64,000 bases of DNA from Pseudanabaena sp. ABRG5-3 (GTDB taxonomy: Bacteria > Cyanobacteriota > Cyanobacteriia > Pseudanabaenales > Pseudanabaenaceae). The stretch lies in NCBI RefSeq assembly GCF_003967015.1, contig NZ_AP017560.1:682001-746000 (forward strand), given 5' to 3'. Positions 32,774 through 41,434 of the stretch are shown piece after piece (within the stretch, counting starts at the first letter, position 1; each line of letters begins with the position of its first letter). The position numbers were made by a program, and so were the translations under genes. The notes under the pieces are model-generated. The model was not told where the DNA came from. It did not search any database and was given only the letters and a program-made list of their open reading frames with translations.

Positions 32774-34180
32774 ATGAGTATTGAAAATCAGAACAACAAC
32801 CTTGAAGTCCAAGATCAATCTAAAGTTGAAAACAAAGCCGAAAATAATAACAAAACAGCTAAATCCTCTCTTGAATCTATTCTAAAATCTAAGACAGAAG
32901 GAGACGACAAAAGCCCAAAACCAGAAAAAATCGATAAACAGGTCACACCTCAAACTGGAATATCTGCTCTTAATATCCTACTAAGATCGAGAGCAGAAAC
33001 TATTGATGTGAGCAATGCATACCTAGAGAAAAAAAGTGAGCAGGGAAGAGCTACAACTGGCAAAGACTCACTAGATTACTTAATTAAATCTAGAAACTGT
33101 GAAAATCGCGAGAACAGTAAAGGCGTTGAACAGAAAAAGATAGAAAAAGTATTTTCCGACCAAAAAGTTACTACTAAGTCAGAAAACCAAAAATCACCAA
33201 GCGAAATGAGATTGGATAAAAACGGGGCTGAATATTGGCAAAATCATCCTGACTCTATTATTAGAGAACGTTTTCAAACTGCATATACATTTTATAGAGA
33301 AGAAGCCTCTTTCAGCCATGATCGAGCCATAGATCATATGAAGGGGATAAATTTCAATCGAGATGTGAGTATAGAAACAATCAAAGCGGGAGAAACTCTA
33401 AAACAGTATCAATCATTAGAACAATATCGGAAAGGAGAAACTGGTCAATACTTCACTAAAGATTCTGATAAAAGCGAACTGGGAATACAAGGGGTACAAT
33501 TGGTGGGAAAACTCAATCGGGTAATTGAATTATATGTTGTCAAACAGGATGTACAAGCCCTAAAATCAACCGCAAAGGATGTTGAAGACTGGAATGGAAG
33601 CAGTGAGCTTTTTTATGGAGGTGGTGAACAGTTCTTCATTGCAATTTCTGACCAAAAAGTGACTACTAATACAGAGCAACCAAAATTACCAAGCGAAATG
33701 CGATGGAATAAAAACTGGGCTGAACATTTGCAAAATCATCCTGACTCTATTATTAGAGAGCGTTTTCAAACTGCATATACATTTTATAGAGAAGAAGCCT
33801 CCTTCAGTCATGATAGTGCCATAGATCATATGAAGGGGATAAATTTCAATCGAGATGTAAGTATAGAAACAATCAAAGCAGGTGAACCCCTTAAACAGTA
33901 TCAATCATTAAAACAAAATCAGGAAGGAAAAACTGGGCAATACTTCACTAAAGATTCTGATAAGAGCGAACTGGGCATACAAGGTAAATCGGTACAATTG
34001 CTGGAAAAACACTATCTGGTAATTGAATTATATGTCGTCAAACAGGATGTACAAGCCCTAAAATCAACTGCAAAGGATGTTACAGCCTGGAGAGGAAGCA
34101 ACGGTGAGCTTTTTTATGGAGATGCTGAACAGTTCTTCATTACTGAACCAAATAAACTTAATCATATACAAAGAAGCTAA
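32774..34180 (+). CDS. Protein with two tandem polymorphic-toxin-type-46-like domains
   Basis: 468 aa from ATG 32774. The N-terminal 140 residues are charged, Lys/Ser-rich and disordered, with three short repeats (SLESILKSKTE, ALNILLRSRAE, SLDYLIKSRN). Then a domain of about 145 residues occurs twice (about 145-290 and 305-450), 85-90% identical: RERFQTAYTFYREEASFSHD, IDHMKGINFNRDVSIETIKA, GQYFTKDSDKSELGIQ, ALKSTAKDV, GGGEQFFI. The order H-x-x-G-I, YF, LG, K/R-S-T and GG-QFF fits polymorphic toxin type 46 as I remember it. No signal peptide or immunity gene is recognised. Odd: a toxin domain in tandem. It might equally be an immunity-like or decoy protein. Confidence 0.6.
   Translation: MSIENQNNNLEVQDQSKVENKAENNNKTAKSSLESILKSKTEGDDKSPKPEKIDKQVTPQTGISALNILLRSRAETIDVSNAYLEKKSEQGRATTGKDSLDYLIKSRNCENRENSKGVEQKKIEKVFSDQKVTTKSENQKSPSEMRLDKNGAEYWQNHPDSIIRERFQTAYTFYREEASFSHDRAIDHMKGINFNRDVSIETIKAGETLKQYQSLEQYRKGETGQYFTKDSDKSELGIQGVQLVGKLNRVIELYVVKQDVQALKSTAKDVEDWNGSSELFYGGGEQFFIAISDQKVTTNTEQPKLPSEMRWNKNWAEHLQNHPDSIIRERFQTAYTFYREEASFSHDSAIDHMKGINFNRDVSIETIKAGEPLKQYQSLKQNQEGKTGQYFTKDSDKSELGIQGKSVQLLEKHYLVIELYVVKQDVQALKSTAKDVTAWRGSNGELFYGDAEQFFITEPNKLNHIQRS
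32975..34150. repeat. Internal gene duplication in the 32774 gene
   Basis: Segments starting near 33196 and 33679 are about 483 bp apart and nearly identical for long stretches (both contain TATTATTAGAGA and CATATACATTTTATAGAG). High DNA identity shows a recent or homogenised duplication of the domain. Confidence 0.8.
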
Positions 34181-34258
34181 AACTACTGATTAACTGTAAG
34201 TAGCATTTAATGTTTATCAGGTCATCTCACATAATATTCGCAAAAATCATAAAAAGCG

Positions 34259-35704
34259 ATGCTCCAAACTAGCTCTAATCATCTATTTATTTGGGCGATC
34301 GCCTTAATCGTTGGGCTTGCCCTATCCGTGATTATCCTTGGTGAAGTGATCTATCGCCTTCAACATCGCCGCCGCCCCCTTGCCGCTACATTGCAAGTAG
34401 TGCGGAATTTAGTTTTGCCGATGTTTGCCTTCATGTTGTTTGTGCAGTATGTGCTACAACGTCCTGCCAGTGATGACATCGTTAAGAGTGTCCAAACTCT
34501 CTTTTGGATTTGTGTACTCCATGCGGCGCTCTCGTTACTCAATGCCGTGATTTTTGAGCAAGCCAAAGCTGATACTTGGCGAGCGCGAGTTCCCAAATTA
34601 TTAATCGATTTATTTCGCCTGTTTTTAGTATTGCTGGGAACAGCGATCGTGCTTGCCACGGTATGGAATGCGGACTTAGCGGGATTAGTGACTGCTCTGG
34701 GTGTGAGTTCGATTGTCATCGGCTTAGCGCTTCAGGATACCCTTGGTAGCGTCATGTCAGGGATTGCCCTTTTATTTGAACGTCCTTTTTCCGTAGGTGA
34801 TTGGCTCAAGGTTGGTGAAATTCAAGGTCAGGTCATCGATATCAATTGGCGAGCTGTACGCTTGATTACCTTCGAGCGCGAGATGGTGATTATCCCCCAT
34901 AAACTTATGGGCAATGAAATTATCCGTAACTTCAGTCGTCCCTTATCTCTCCATGCTGAACGTATTCGTGTGGGCTTCTCTTACAAAGATCCGCCAAACC
35001 TTGCGAAACACGTTCTTCATAATACGGCTCTTGAAACTCAGGGCATTCTCAAAAATCCCGATCCCCAGATTTTCACGGTTTCCTATGATGATTCGGCAAT
35101 TACCTATGAGGTAAAATTTTTTATTGGTGACTATGGCGAATTAGAGGAAATACGCGATCGCTTTATGAGTCGTCTCTGGTATGCTGCCCAGCGCAATAGC
35201 TTGACGATTCCTTTTCCCATCAGGACGCTCTATCATTTTCATGGTCCCACCTCCGAGGCGAAAGGAACCTCGAAAAAATTTACCGAAAGTCTGCAATCTC
35301 TCCCTGCCTTTGTGCCATTGGATAAGTCCACACACCCCAATACATCGACTTCGGGAATTGCCTTGCAGCATTTCGGCGCAGGAGAAACGGTGATTAAGCA
35401 AGGTGCTGAAAACAACTCTCTCTACATCGTGGTGGCAGGCAGCGCAATGATGATGGTGCGGGATGCCACTGGTAATAGTCATGAAATGCTAATGGTTAAA
35501 AATGGTGAGTTCTTTGGTGAAATGACGCTGTTTTCGGGTGAGACGAGTCCGATTTCGGTAACTGCGGTTGAGGATTTGGAAGTAATGATGATTTCGGCGG
35601 AGGCGGTCAATCAAATGATTGATCGCCAGCCTAACTTTGCCCGTGAAATCAGCCAAATCCTAGAAACCCGTCGCCGTGTGGTAAATACAATTCAGAATAG
35701 CTAA
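34259..35704 (+). CDS. MscS-family mechanosensitive channel with cyclic-nucleotide-binding-like domain
   Basis: 481 aa. Four to five TM helices to about residue 165, the last being the pore helix (GLVTALGVSSIVIGLALQDT), then the MscS beta domain (VGDWLKVGEIQGQVIDINWR) and the alpha/beta domain to about 330. A C-terminal CNB fold lies at about 360-475 (FGAGETVIKQGAENNSLYIV, FFGEMTLFSGETSPISVTA). In this phosphate-binding cassette the usual Arg after Pro is Ile, so cyclic-nucleotide binding is doubtful. Releases solutes on hypo-osmotic shock. Independent of the preceding AT-rich cluster, as HIP1 sites and GC-richer codons return here. Confidence 0.88.
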   Translation: MLQTSSNHLFIWAIALIVGLALSVIILGEVIYRLQHRRRPLAATLQVVRNLVLPMFAFMLFVQYVLQRPASDDIVKSVQTLFWICVLHAALSLLNAVIFEQAKADTWRARVPKLLIDLFRLFLVLLGTAIVLATVWNADLAGLVTALGVSSIVIGLALQDTLGSVMSGIALLFERPFSVGDWLKVGEIQGQVIDINWRAVRLITFEREMVIIPHKLMGNEIIRNFSRPLSLHAERIRVGFSYKDPPNLAKHVLHNTALETQGILKNPDPQIFTVSYDDSAITYEVKFFIGDYGELEEIRDRFMSRLWYAAQRNSLTIPFPIRTLYHFHGPTSEAKGTSKKFTESLQSLPAFVPLDKSTHPNTSTSGIALQHFGAGETVIKQGAENNSLYIVVAGSAMMMVRDATGNSHEMLMVKNGEFFGEMTLFSGETSPISVTAVEDLEVMMISAEAVNQMIDRQPNFAREISQILETRRRVVNTIQNS

Positions 35705-35736
35705 ACCCTACTTACAGCGCTTTGCGCTCAAACCCG

Positions 35737-35795
35737 AACCAAGAAAATTTTTAAAAGCATTGCAAAGCAACGCTTTTAAAAATTTTCTTGTGGTT
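35737..35795. terminator. Terminator between convergent channel and hydrolase genes
   Basis: AAGAAAATTTTTAAAAGC (35741-35758) pairs with GCTTTTAAAAATTTTCTT (35772-35789), extended by AACC/GGTT outside. Serves both strands. Confidence 0.75.
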
Positions 35796-35802
35796 CTTTT
35801 GA

Positions 35803-37146
35803 TCAAAAACTGCTGTAATTTCTAATCGCAAATCTTGGTGCAGGACTGCGGAAAAGATATTGAAAATCCTTTTGCCGATCGCTAACTGATTCAGGTCCAT
35901 ACCCCCAGAGACTCTTGTAATAAAAGAAGGAAATTCCTAAACCACGCTCTTGGGTAGCGATCGCTTGAGAATAAATTCTTGACATTGGGACATTACTATT
36001 CCGTAGTCCCGATAGAATTGCGATACCTGTAGAAATTTTATTTTGGACTTCAGCAATTTCAGGACGACTAATTTGAGCACGGAAATCATCAAGATCACTG
36101 CGATACACCTGCACAATCAACTCATCAACAATGCCTTGACGCACCCAGCCCAGCCAATCTTGAAGCTGTTGTTTATAGGCAAACTCGTAATAGTTGGGTG
36201 AAACGGAAAAAATAAGATTGGGCTTTCTTTGTTTGACAGCCTTATTTAGATTTGCCATGAATGCGCTAATTTTATTGGCTCGCCAACGCACCCAGTCAGG
36301 ATCATTCGGATCGGCAGGGGCATTTTGTTTCGTTTCTTGGCGATAGAGATTGAGAGTATAGCGATCATAACCAAAGGTTTTAGGGAGGCTGGTGTGATCG
36401 TCAAACTGAATGCCATCAAGATCGTAATTAGAAACTGCTTCTAATACTAATTCCGTTAGAAATTTTTGGACTTCAGGATGAAATGGATTGAGCCATGCCA
36501 CTTCACCTGCGGCAGTAATGGAAGTATTATCACCATCAATTTCTTGAGTGAGCCAATCGGGATGATTAGTGGCAAGTTCTGAAGTGGGGGGAGCCATGAA
36601 ACCAAACTCAAACCAAGGCATCACTAATAAATTATGCTGGTGGGCTTGTGTGATGATGTCGGCAACGATATCCTGACCTTCTGCGCCACGATAGATAAAG
36701 GGTTGAATCTCAGCATTTTGAGCAACTGTACTGGGGTACATCACATAACCAGAGTTCCAAACTACGGGGTAAATCGTGTTGAAGTTGAGTTGCTTGAGTT
36801 GTTGCAGCGCTTGCCCAAGCTGTTTACGATCGCTAAACATCGTAAAGTCATTACTGGTCATCCAGACTCCCCGAATTTCTTGTCGGGGTATTACAGTTGG
36901 GCTAGTAGATGGTGTAACTGGGAGATTGAGTTGCTTTTGCTGATTAGGCTTGGCATTGGGTTTAGCTTGCGACTTGGCGATCGCCTGATGATCGTTCCAT
37001 CTAGGTATGAAATCAGGAACCAAATTATGAATAACTAATGTGGAGATAAAAGTAATTGCAAAAAGTAGTGACAAAAAACGTTTGCGCGATCGCTGCATTT
37101 GCCAGAAACTGTTGCCAACAAAATATTTTTGCCAATTTGAGAACAT
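35803..37146 (-). CDS. Family-10-like glycosyl hydrolase (GHL10/DUF187)
   Basis: 447 aa from the ATG at 37146 (preceded by GAGG); a run of four earlier in-frame ATGs in a CATTAG/CATGAG repeat is less convincing. N-terminal signal anchor about residues 20-45 (SLLFAITFISTLVIHNLV). Catalytic-type TIM barrel: EIRGVWMTSNDF, TIYPVVWNSGYVMYPS, MPWFEFGFMAPP, EVAWLNPFHPEVQKF, DLDGIQFDDHTSLP (the Asp-rich strand) and IFSVSPNYYEFAYKQ. Members of this family act on cell-wall or exopolysaccharide glycans; the substrate is unknown. Extracytoplasmic. Confidence 0.85.
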   Translation of the reverse strand: MFSNWQKYFVGNSFWQMQRSRKRFLSLLFAITFISTLVIHNLVPDFIPRWNDHQAIAKSQAKPNAKPNQQKQLNLPVTPSTSPTVIPRQEIRGVWMTSNDFTMFSDRKQLGQALQQLKQLNFNTIYPVVWNSGYVMYPSTVAQNAEIQPFIYRGAEGQDIVADIITQAHQHNLLVMPWFEFGFMAPPTSELATNHPDWLTQEIDGDNTSITAAGEVAWLNPFHPEVQKFLTELVLEAVSNYDLDGIQFDDHTSLPKTFGYDRYTLNLYRQETKQNAPADPNDPDWVRWRANKISAFMANLNKAVKQRKPNLIFSVSPNYYEFAYKQQLQDWLGWVRQGIVDELIVQVYRSDLDDFRAQISRPEIAEVQNKISTGIAILSGLRNSNVPMSRIYSQAIATQERGLGISFFYYKSLWGYGPESVSDRQKDFQYLFRSPAPRFAIRNYSSF

Positions 37147-37447
37147 GAAACCTCGTTGCATTAGTTTCATGAGTTGCATTAGTTGCATAAATATGAATAA
37201 TTAAGCTAAGTAAAAATACTAGTCGCAATCCTCATTGTATAGCGGTTTTTATTTTGTCGTAGGCAAAATGAAAACTACCAAACCTTTACTATGATTGATT
37301 CTTTTTGTCTGGCAAATGTGTACCAAACACATCTCCAAAACTCTGTATTTTGAGTTTGTTACGGAACTTGGTATAACAGCAAGCGTCTTTTTGCCGAACA
37401 ATCTTTGTATTCTTGTTTTTCGCTTATCGCATCAGGAGTGCGCTGTA

Positions 37448-38599
37448 ATGCTCAAGCAAAATCATCGGGCATGGGTAGAAGTCGATTTATCAGCAATTAA
37501 ACATAATGTGCAGCAATTAAAATCGCTGTTGACTCCACCAACGGAATTAATGGCGATCGTCAAGGCAGATGCCTATGGACATGGGGCGGTCGATGTCAGT
37601 CAAGCAGCGATCGAGGCGGGGGCGACTTGGTTAGGTGTTGCTACGATTCCTGAAGGTATTCAGTTGCGTTGTGCAGGAATCACAGTTCCGATTGTGGTGT
37701 TGGGGGCAACCAATGGTGTGGATGAGATTAAAGCGATCGCAGAATACCGATTACAACCGACAATTTCTAATTCTAAGCAGGCGCTGATTTATCACAATGT
37801 GTTGTCGCAAACTGGTGAGCAGATTCCTGTACATCTAAAAATTGATACGGGCATGTCACGACTAGGCGTAAATTGGCAAGAGGCGATCGCCTTTGTGCAG
37901 TTAGTACAGCACTTGCCAAATTTAGAAATCATGAGTGTATATTCGCACTTTGCCACTGCCGATGATAGCGATCGCAGCTTTATGCAGTTGCAAAGTCAAA
38001 GATTTCAGCAAGTAATAGCATCTCTCAAGGCTGAAGGGATTTATCCAACCCTCATTCACATTTGCAATACCGCCGCCATGTTATGCGATCGCCACATTCA
38101 TTACGACATTGTGCGAACAGGTTTAGGCATTTATGGACTCTATCCTGCCCCCCATCTTCAAAATCTTGTTGATTTACAGCCTGCCCTTACCGTTAAAGCT
38201 CGCATTACCCAAGTTAAAACTATCACCGCAGGTACAAGCGTGAGCTATGGGCGTTCATTCATTGCCCCACAGGATATGACGATCGCAACCGTAGCGATCG
38301 GTTATGCCGATGGCATTCCCAGAGGTTTATCCAATCGCATTCGTGTGTCAGTAAATGGGCAAAAAGTTGCTCAGATCGGCACAATTACGATGGATCAATG
38401 TGCGATCGATGTTACCCATGTGCCGAATGTGCATGTAGGTGATGTGGTGACATTTCTAGGCGGCGATTCCGAAAATACTGCTGACGACTGGGCAAATTTA
38501 TTAGGAACGATTTCATGGGAGATTCTCTGCGGCTTTAAGCATCGCTTACCACGTATCAATGTTACAAATGCAATCAGGGTTGCGCTTTTGCGTAACTAA
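37448..38599 (+). CDS. alr: Alanine racemase
   Basis: 383 aa from ATG 37448. Interconverts L- and D-alanine for peptidoglycan, with PLP. MLKQNHRAWVEVDLSAIKHN is the standard start. PLP lysine in MAIVKADAYGHG (about residue 36). ATIPEGIQLR, HLKIDTGMSRLGV, SVYSHFATAD, the C-terminal catalytic Tyr in SYGRSF, and VAIGYADGIPR, TMDQCAIDV follow. The open frame extends upstream to 37295 but with no homology. GTGCGCTGTA lies before the ATG, with no clear Shine-Dalgarno. Confidence 0.93.
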   Translation: MLKQNHRAWVEVDLSAIKHNVQQLKSLLTPPTELMAIVKADAYGHGAVDVSQAAIEAGATWLGVATIPEGIQLRCAGITVPIVVLGATNGVDEIKAIAEYRLQPTISNSKQALIYHNVLSQTGEQIPVHLKIDTGMSRLGVNWQEAIAFVQLVQHLPNLEIMSVYSHFATADDSDRSFMQLQSQRFQQVIASLKAEGIYPTLIHICNTAAMLCDRHIHYDIVRTGLGIYGLYPAPHLQNLVDLQPALTVKARITQVKTITAGTSVSYGRSFIAPQDMTIATVAIGYADGIPRGLSNRIRVSVNGQKVAQIGTITMDQCAIDVTHVPNVHVGDVVTFLGGDSENTADDWANLLGTISWEILCGFKHRLPRINVTNAIRVALLRN

Positions 38600-38720
38600 A
38601 CGTCAGTTCGGGTTAAGCTGGCAAATTTTAAAAGTCCAAAAATAAAAGCCTTGCTAAGCAAGGCTTTTATGAGAGAGGGTGTGCGTAGCAAACCCTCTCT
38701 CAAAGCCCGTTTCAAATTAT
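38600..38720. repeat. Element D relic and two hairpins after alr
   Basis: 38602-38612 (ACGTCAGTTCG) equals one end of element D, without the rest: a relic. Stem ATAAAAGCCTTGC / GCAAGGCTTTTAT at 38642-38670 is a good alr terminator. Stem GAGAGAGGGT...ACCCTCTCTC at 38671-38701 follows directly. Confidence 0.7.
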
Positions 38721-38721
38721 C

Positions 38722-38919
38722 TATAAAACCCCAAAATCTGTGGCGCACGCGCAGCGTGCGCCACAGGTTTTGGGTCTGTTTTTTTTATAGCTACAGTCAC
38801 TTGTCTTAGGACAAATCAAAACCCAAGAATTGATTGGCGGCGCGGAGCGCCGCCAATCAATTCTTGGGTTTTATGTCCTAGTACACTTGGCAATAGCTAT
38901 AATTATGCCTAGCTACTTA
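38722..38919. mobile_element. Miniature element A, copy 2, interrupted by element B
   Basis: Core hairpin AACCCCAAAATCTGTGGCGC with its complement at 38727-38775, and the right terminus ATTATGCCTAGCTACTTA at 38902-38919. Element B (38786-38901) is inserted at the TA before ATTATGCC. The uninterrupted sequence is seen in copy 1 (11850-11872). The last bases supply the stop codon of csaB. Confidence 0.8.
38786..38901. mobile_element. Miniature element B, copy 1 (116 bp including TA duplication)
   Basis: TATAGCTACAGTCACTTG on the left and CACTTGGCAATAGCTATA on the right, imperfect inverted repeats. Inside are TTAGGACA and a stem of 20 bp with GGCGGCGC GGA GCGCCGCC at its tip. It is flanked by a duplicated TA, as in IS630/Tc1-type transposition. 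Confidence 0.82.
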
Positions 38920-39957
38920 AAGAAGTATTTTTTGGTGAATTAATGCTTTTTGTTTTAGTTGGTGAATGCGGGGGGCGATCGCTTGATTGCTATTTTCTAA
39001 ATCTTTGACCCAAGTATCCGTAAGTACTTGAGCATCATCGGGTAAATGCTCTAATTCCCAACCCGAAATAGCCAGATCTTCCATTAAATAGGAAACCTTG
39101 GGATCGTAGCTAATTGCTGAACATTGACAACCCTCAGCCGCCGCCATAATTAACCCATGTAACCGCATGGCGATCGCTAAATCCACACCTCGAAAAATTC
39201 CTTTCAGTTTGCGAGGATCTTTTTGAATGATGATTTGACTGTGTTTAGGCAATTTGTCATTAAGCGAATCACAAATTGCTTGGGAGATCGCCTGATCTTG
39301 GGAGGGCTGAAAAGGAACTAGTAAAACATGTGCCTTGGTTTGTGCCTGCAAATTTTGCAAAGCCTCTGTAATCGTCGCCAACCGACAGGACGTTAAAGCA
39401 GGATGCGATCGCAAAACTACTGCCACACGGGGTGAGGGAATATCACCATAAAGATCCATTGGTGTGGACTCTAAGGCCCAAACTGGATCGGGAGCAACTA
39501 GACTTTCGACTTGCCAATTTGCTAATAACTCGGCGGAATGGCGATCGCGCACAGATACCGCATGACATCCTTGAAAAGCACGTTTGGCAATCCATTGACT
39601 TAATCTGCGTTTGAGGGGACCCACACCTTGCGCCCATGCCAATGTTTGCAAGCCCATTCCCTGCGCCAAGCCCATTAAACCACCGTAATAAATCGGGTTT
39701 CTGGCACTAGTCGCATCCTGCATCAAGCTACCACCACCCCAAATAAATAAATCCGATCGCTTAAATTCATTGATTAAGCCAAATACCGAATAGCGATCAC
39801 TAGCTTTGACTTGATGCAAATTTTCGGTCGCTCTGGGACTAGCTGACAAAACTAGCGGTTGGATATCCTTGGGTAGCATTTGCAGCAAAGTGGCAAGTAA
39901 AGCTTCATCACCGCCATTACCCATTCCGTAATATCCACATAAAACCGCACGCCGCAT
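38917..39957 (-). CDS. csaB: Polysaccharide pyruvyl transferase CsaB
   Basis: 346 aa. CsaB adds pyruvate ketals to secondary cell-wall polysaccharide, creating anchors for SLH-domain proteins. Visible: VLCGYYGMGNGGDEALLATL at the start, LFIWGGGSLMQDATSARNP near residue 73, GQGVGPL-like WAQGVGPLKRR near 108, VSVRDRHSAELL near 136, and IAMRLHGLIMAAAEGC near 262, all family hallmarks. Full-length. The 3' end and stop codon overlap miniature element A. Single gene on this strand. Confidence 0.88.
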   Translation of the reverse strand: MRRAVLCGYYGMGNGGDEALLATLLQMLPKDIQPLVLSASPRATENLHQVKASDRYSVFGLINEFKRSDLFIWGGGSLMQDATSARNPIYYGGLMGLAQGMGLQTLAWAQGVGPLKRRLSQWIAKRAFQGCHAVSVRDRHSAELLANWQVESLVAPDPVWALESTPMDLYGDIPSPRVAVVLRSHPALTSCRLATITEALQNLQAQTKAHVLLVPFQPSQDQAISQAICDSLNDKLPKHSQIIIQKDPRKLKGIFRGVDLAIAMRLHGLIMAAAEGCQCSAISYDPKVSYLMEDLAISGWELEHLPDDAQVLTDTWVKDLENSNQAIAPRIHQLKQKALIHQKILL

Positions 39958-40084
39958 ATTAATTCGCCTAAATTTCGCCTATTTGTTTGCCTGAAACCTT
40001 GCTGAACAAAGGCTACAGCATCAATATTGTATAGGTGCGAATGAGATTAATCAGCGAACTCTAAGATTTAATTTGCTAAAACCC

Positions 40085-40125
40085 AAATAAATGAAGGCGG
40101 CGCTTCGCGCCGCCTTCATTTATTT
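40085..40125. repeat. Perfect 19-bp-arm hairpin
   Basis: AAATAAATGAAGGCGGCGC, TTC loop, and its complement. Preceded by TTTGCTAAAACCC, so it resembles the inside of element B without its ends. It lies 14 bases beyond the stop of the 40139 gene and could terminate it. Confidence 0.75.
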
Positions 40126-40138
40126 TTAGCGAATCTGG

Positions 40139-40732
40139 CTATGTAATTTCTACTAAAGTGGCGCTCAAAATGATCATTACACCAATACCAAACCAAAGTA
40201 GGGTCGTAAATTCGGGACTGATCCAAGTATTACCCAGTTGTAATAAGGCGATCGCTGTTCCCGTAATGCTAGCGAGGGCGATCGCTAGAACCCAACGCCA
40301 ACTGGATTTGGTTGTACGCTTAGGGGCTTTTTTTAAAGTTTTGACATAGGTTGGGGGGCGATAAACCTGCGGTGCAGGTGCAAATTTACGGCTTGTCGGA
40401 ATATTAGTCCTGATATTTGTAATAGGTGTGCTAGGGCGATGGGCTACTTTCGTGGCTACTAGAGTTTTTTGTGGTCTTTGAATATAGGTTTTTTGAGGAG
40501 TTCTTACCGAAAATTGAGAATGTAATTGCTTACGCCCCAAATAGAGGCGCTTTTCCAAATTCTTGAGCCTTAACCAAAACAAGATCCATAAAGCGATCGC
40601 CATTCCCCCAAGAGCGATCGCTATTTTGACTAACCAAAGCAGCAAGTCTATGTTTTCTTGATCGGATAAAACAATTGCCATATATGCTGCAATTAAGCCA
40701 AATTGCGAATTTACTAGCTCCCATTGTTTCAT
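40139..40732 (-). CDS. Membrane protein, unknown function
   Basis: 197 aa. TM helices at about 10-22 (weak), 29-52 (LLLWLVKIAIALGGMAIALWILFWL), 146-168 (WVLAIALASITGTAIALLQL) and 176-195 (LLWFGIGVMIILSATLVE; each quoted in part). Between them is a basic, Pro/Thr-rich, probably disordered cytoplasmic loop (KTYIQRPQKTL, PTYVKTLKKAPKR). No family recognised. Located next to the two FHA genes on the same strand; the Thr-rich loop could be a phosphorylation target, but that is speculation. Confidence 0.65.
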   Translation of the reverse strand: MKQWELVNSQFGLIAAYMAIVLSDQENIDLLLWLVKIAIALGGMAIALWILFWLRLKNLEKRLYLGRKQLHSQFSVRTPQKTYIQRPQKTLVATKVAHRPSTPITNIRTNIPTSRKFAPAPQVYRPPTYVKTLKKAPKRTTKSSWRWVLAIALASITGTAIALLQLGNTWISPEFTTLLWFGIGVMIILSATLVEIT

Positions 40733-40802
40733 CTAGCCCCAGATCATACAGACTAGAAATCATCAGTAAAAATGTCGGCAAAAACATGAAAATCAAAATA
40801 GG

Positions 40803-40827
40803 AAAAGCAGTGCTTCGCACCGCTTTT
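40803..40827 (-). terminator. Hairpin after the first FHA gene
   Basis: AAAAGC and GCTTTT arms with inner GTG/CAC around CTTCG, 28 bases beyond the FHA stop on the minus strand. Probable terminator. Confidence 0.55.
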
Positions 40828-40855
40828 CGTTTGTGATGTAGAGGCATAACAAGAA

Positions 40856-41203
40856 CTAAACTGGCGTACTGAGATAGGTTAATTCCACATTGGGGGCAAG
40901 CGTAATCACATCGCCATTTCGTAAATCATAGGAAGAAGCGACCTTCATATGATGATTAATAATTACCCCATTGACACTAGGCTTCCCCGACAAATCCCCA
41001 TCAATAATTCGATATAAATACTTGCCACCTTCCCCTGGAACCCTGAGCAACACAGCATGTTGGCGGGAAACAAATCGTGAATAAAGTTGAATATTATTAT
41101 TCACATCCCGCCCAATTGTGTACTTTAAACCATCAAGTGCGAGTTTTCTACTACCTCTCGCATCTGTGATTAATAGCGTGTGACTAACGTGTATTTCGCT
41201 CAT
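40856..41203 (-). CDS. Single-domain FHA protein, copy 1
   Basis: 115 aa, only an FHA domain. FHA binds phosphothreonine peptides. Conserved residues: YTIGRDVNNNI (GR), SRFVSRQHAVLL (S-x-x-H) and DLSGKPSVNGVIINHHMK (NG). All key residues are present, so binding is expected. The likely kinase is one of the Ser/Thr kinases of the genome; none is adjacent. Paralogue at 41435. The 231-bp gap between them has no feature I can support. Confidence 0.88.
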   Translation of the reverse strand: MSEIHVSHTLLITDARGSRKLALDGLKYTIGRDVNNNIQLYSRFVSRQHAVLLRVPGEGGKYLYRIIDGDLSGKPSVNGVIINHHMKVASSYDLRNGDVITLAPNVELTYLSTPV

Positions 41204-41434
41204 TAGCTCACCAAAAAAAGAAGTAGATGTCGCTTACCAGCGAAAAGTATAGGCTACTAGTAAGCATTTGGGTTAATCTCGCTCTACTTTACTCTACAAA
41301 TGGATTGAATTATAGATTTTTTAGCAATAATTAGCCAAGTAACTCATCTTATACCTGTCTTATACCTGAAAACCCATACGTTAAATTTTAGGCAGTAATT
41401 GTTCCTTAAATTTTCTTGCATTAAAACTTAAACT

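Noticed and set aside
37147-37188. Upstream in-frame ATGs of the GHL10 gene
   Set aside because: They lie in a short ATG-containing direct repeat with no Shine-Dalgarno, whereas the ATG at 37146 follows GAGG and starts shortly before the signal anchor.
41204-41434. Possible small RNA between the FHA genes
   Set aside because: No stable stem with T-run and no promoter pair was found.
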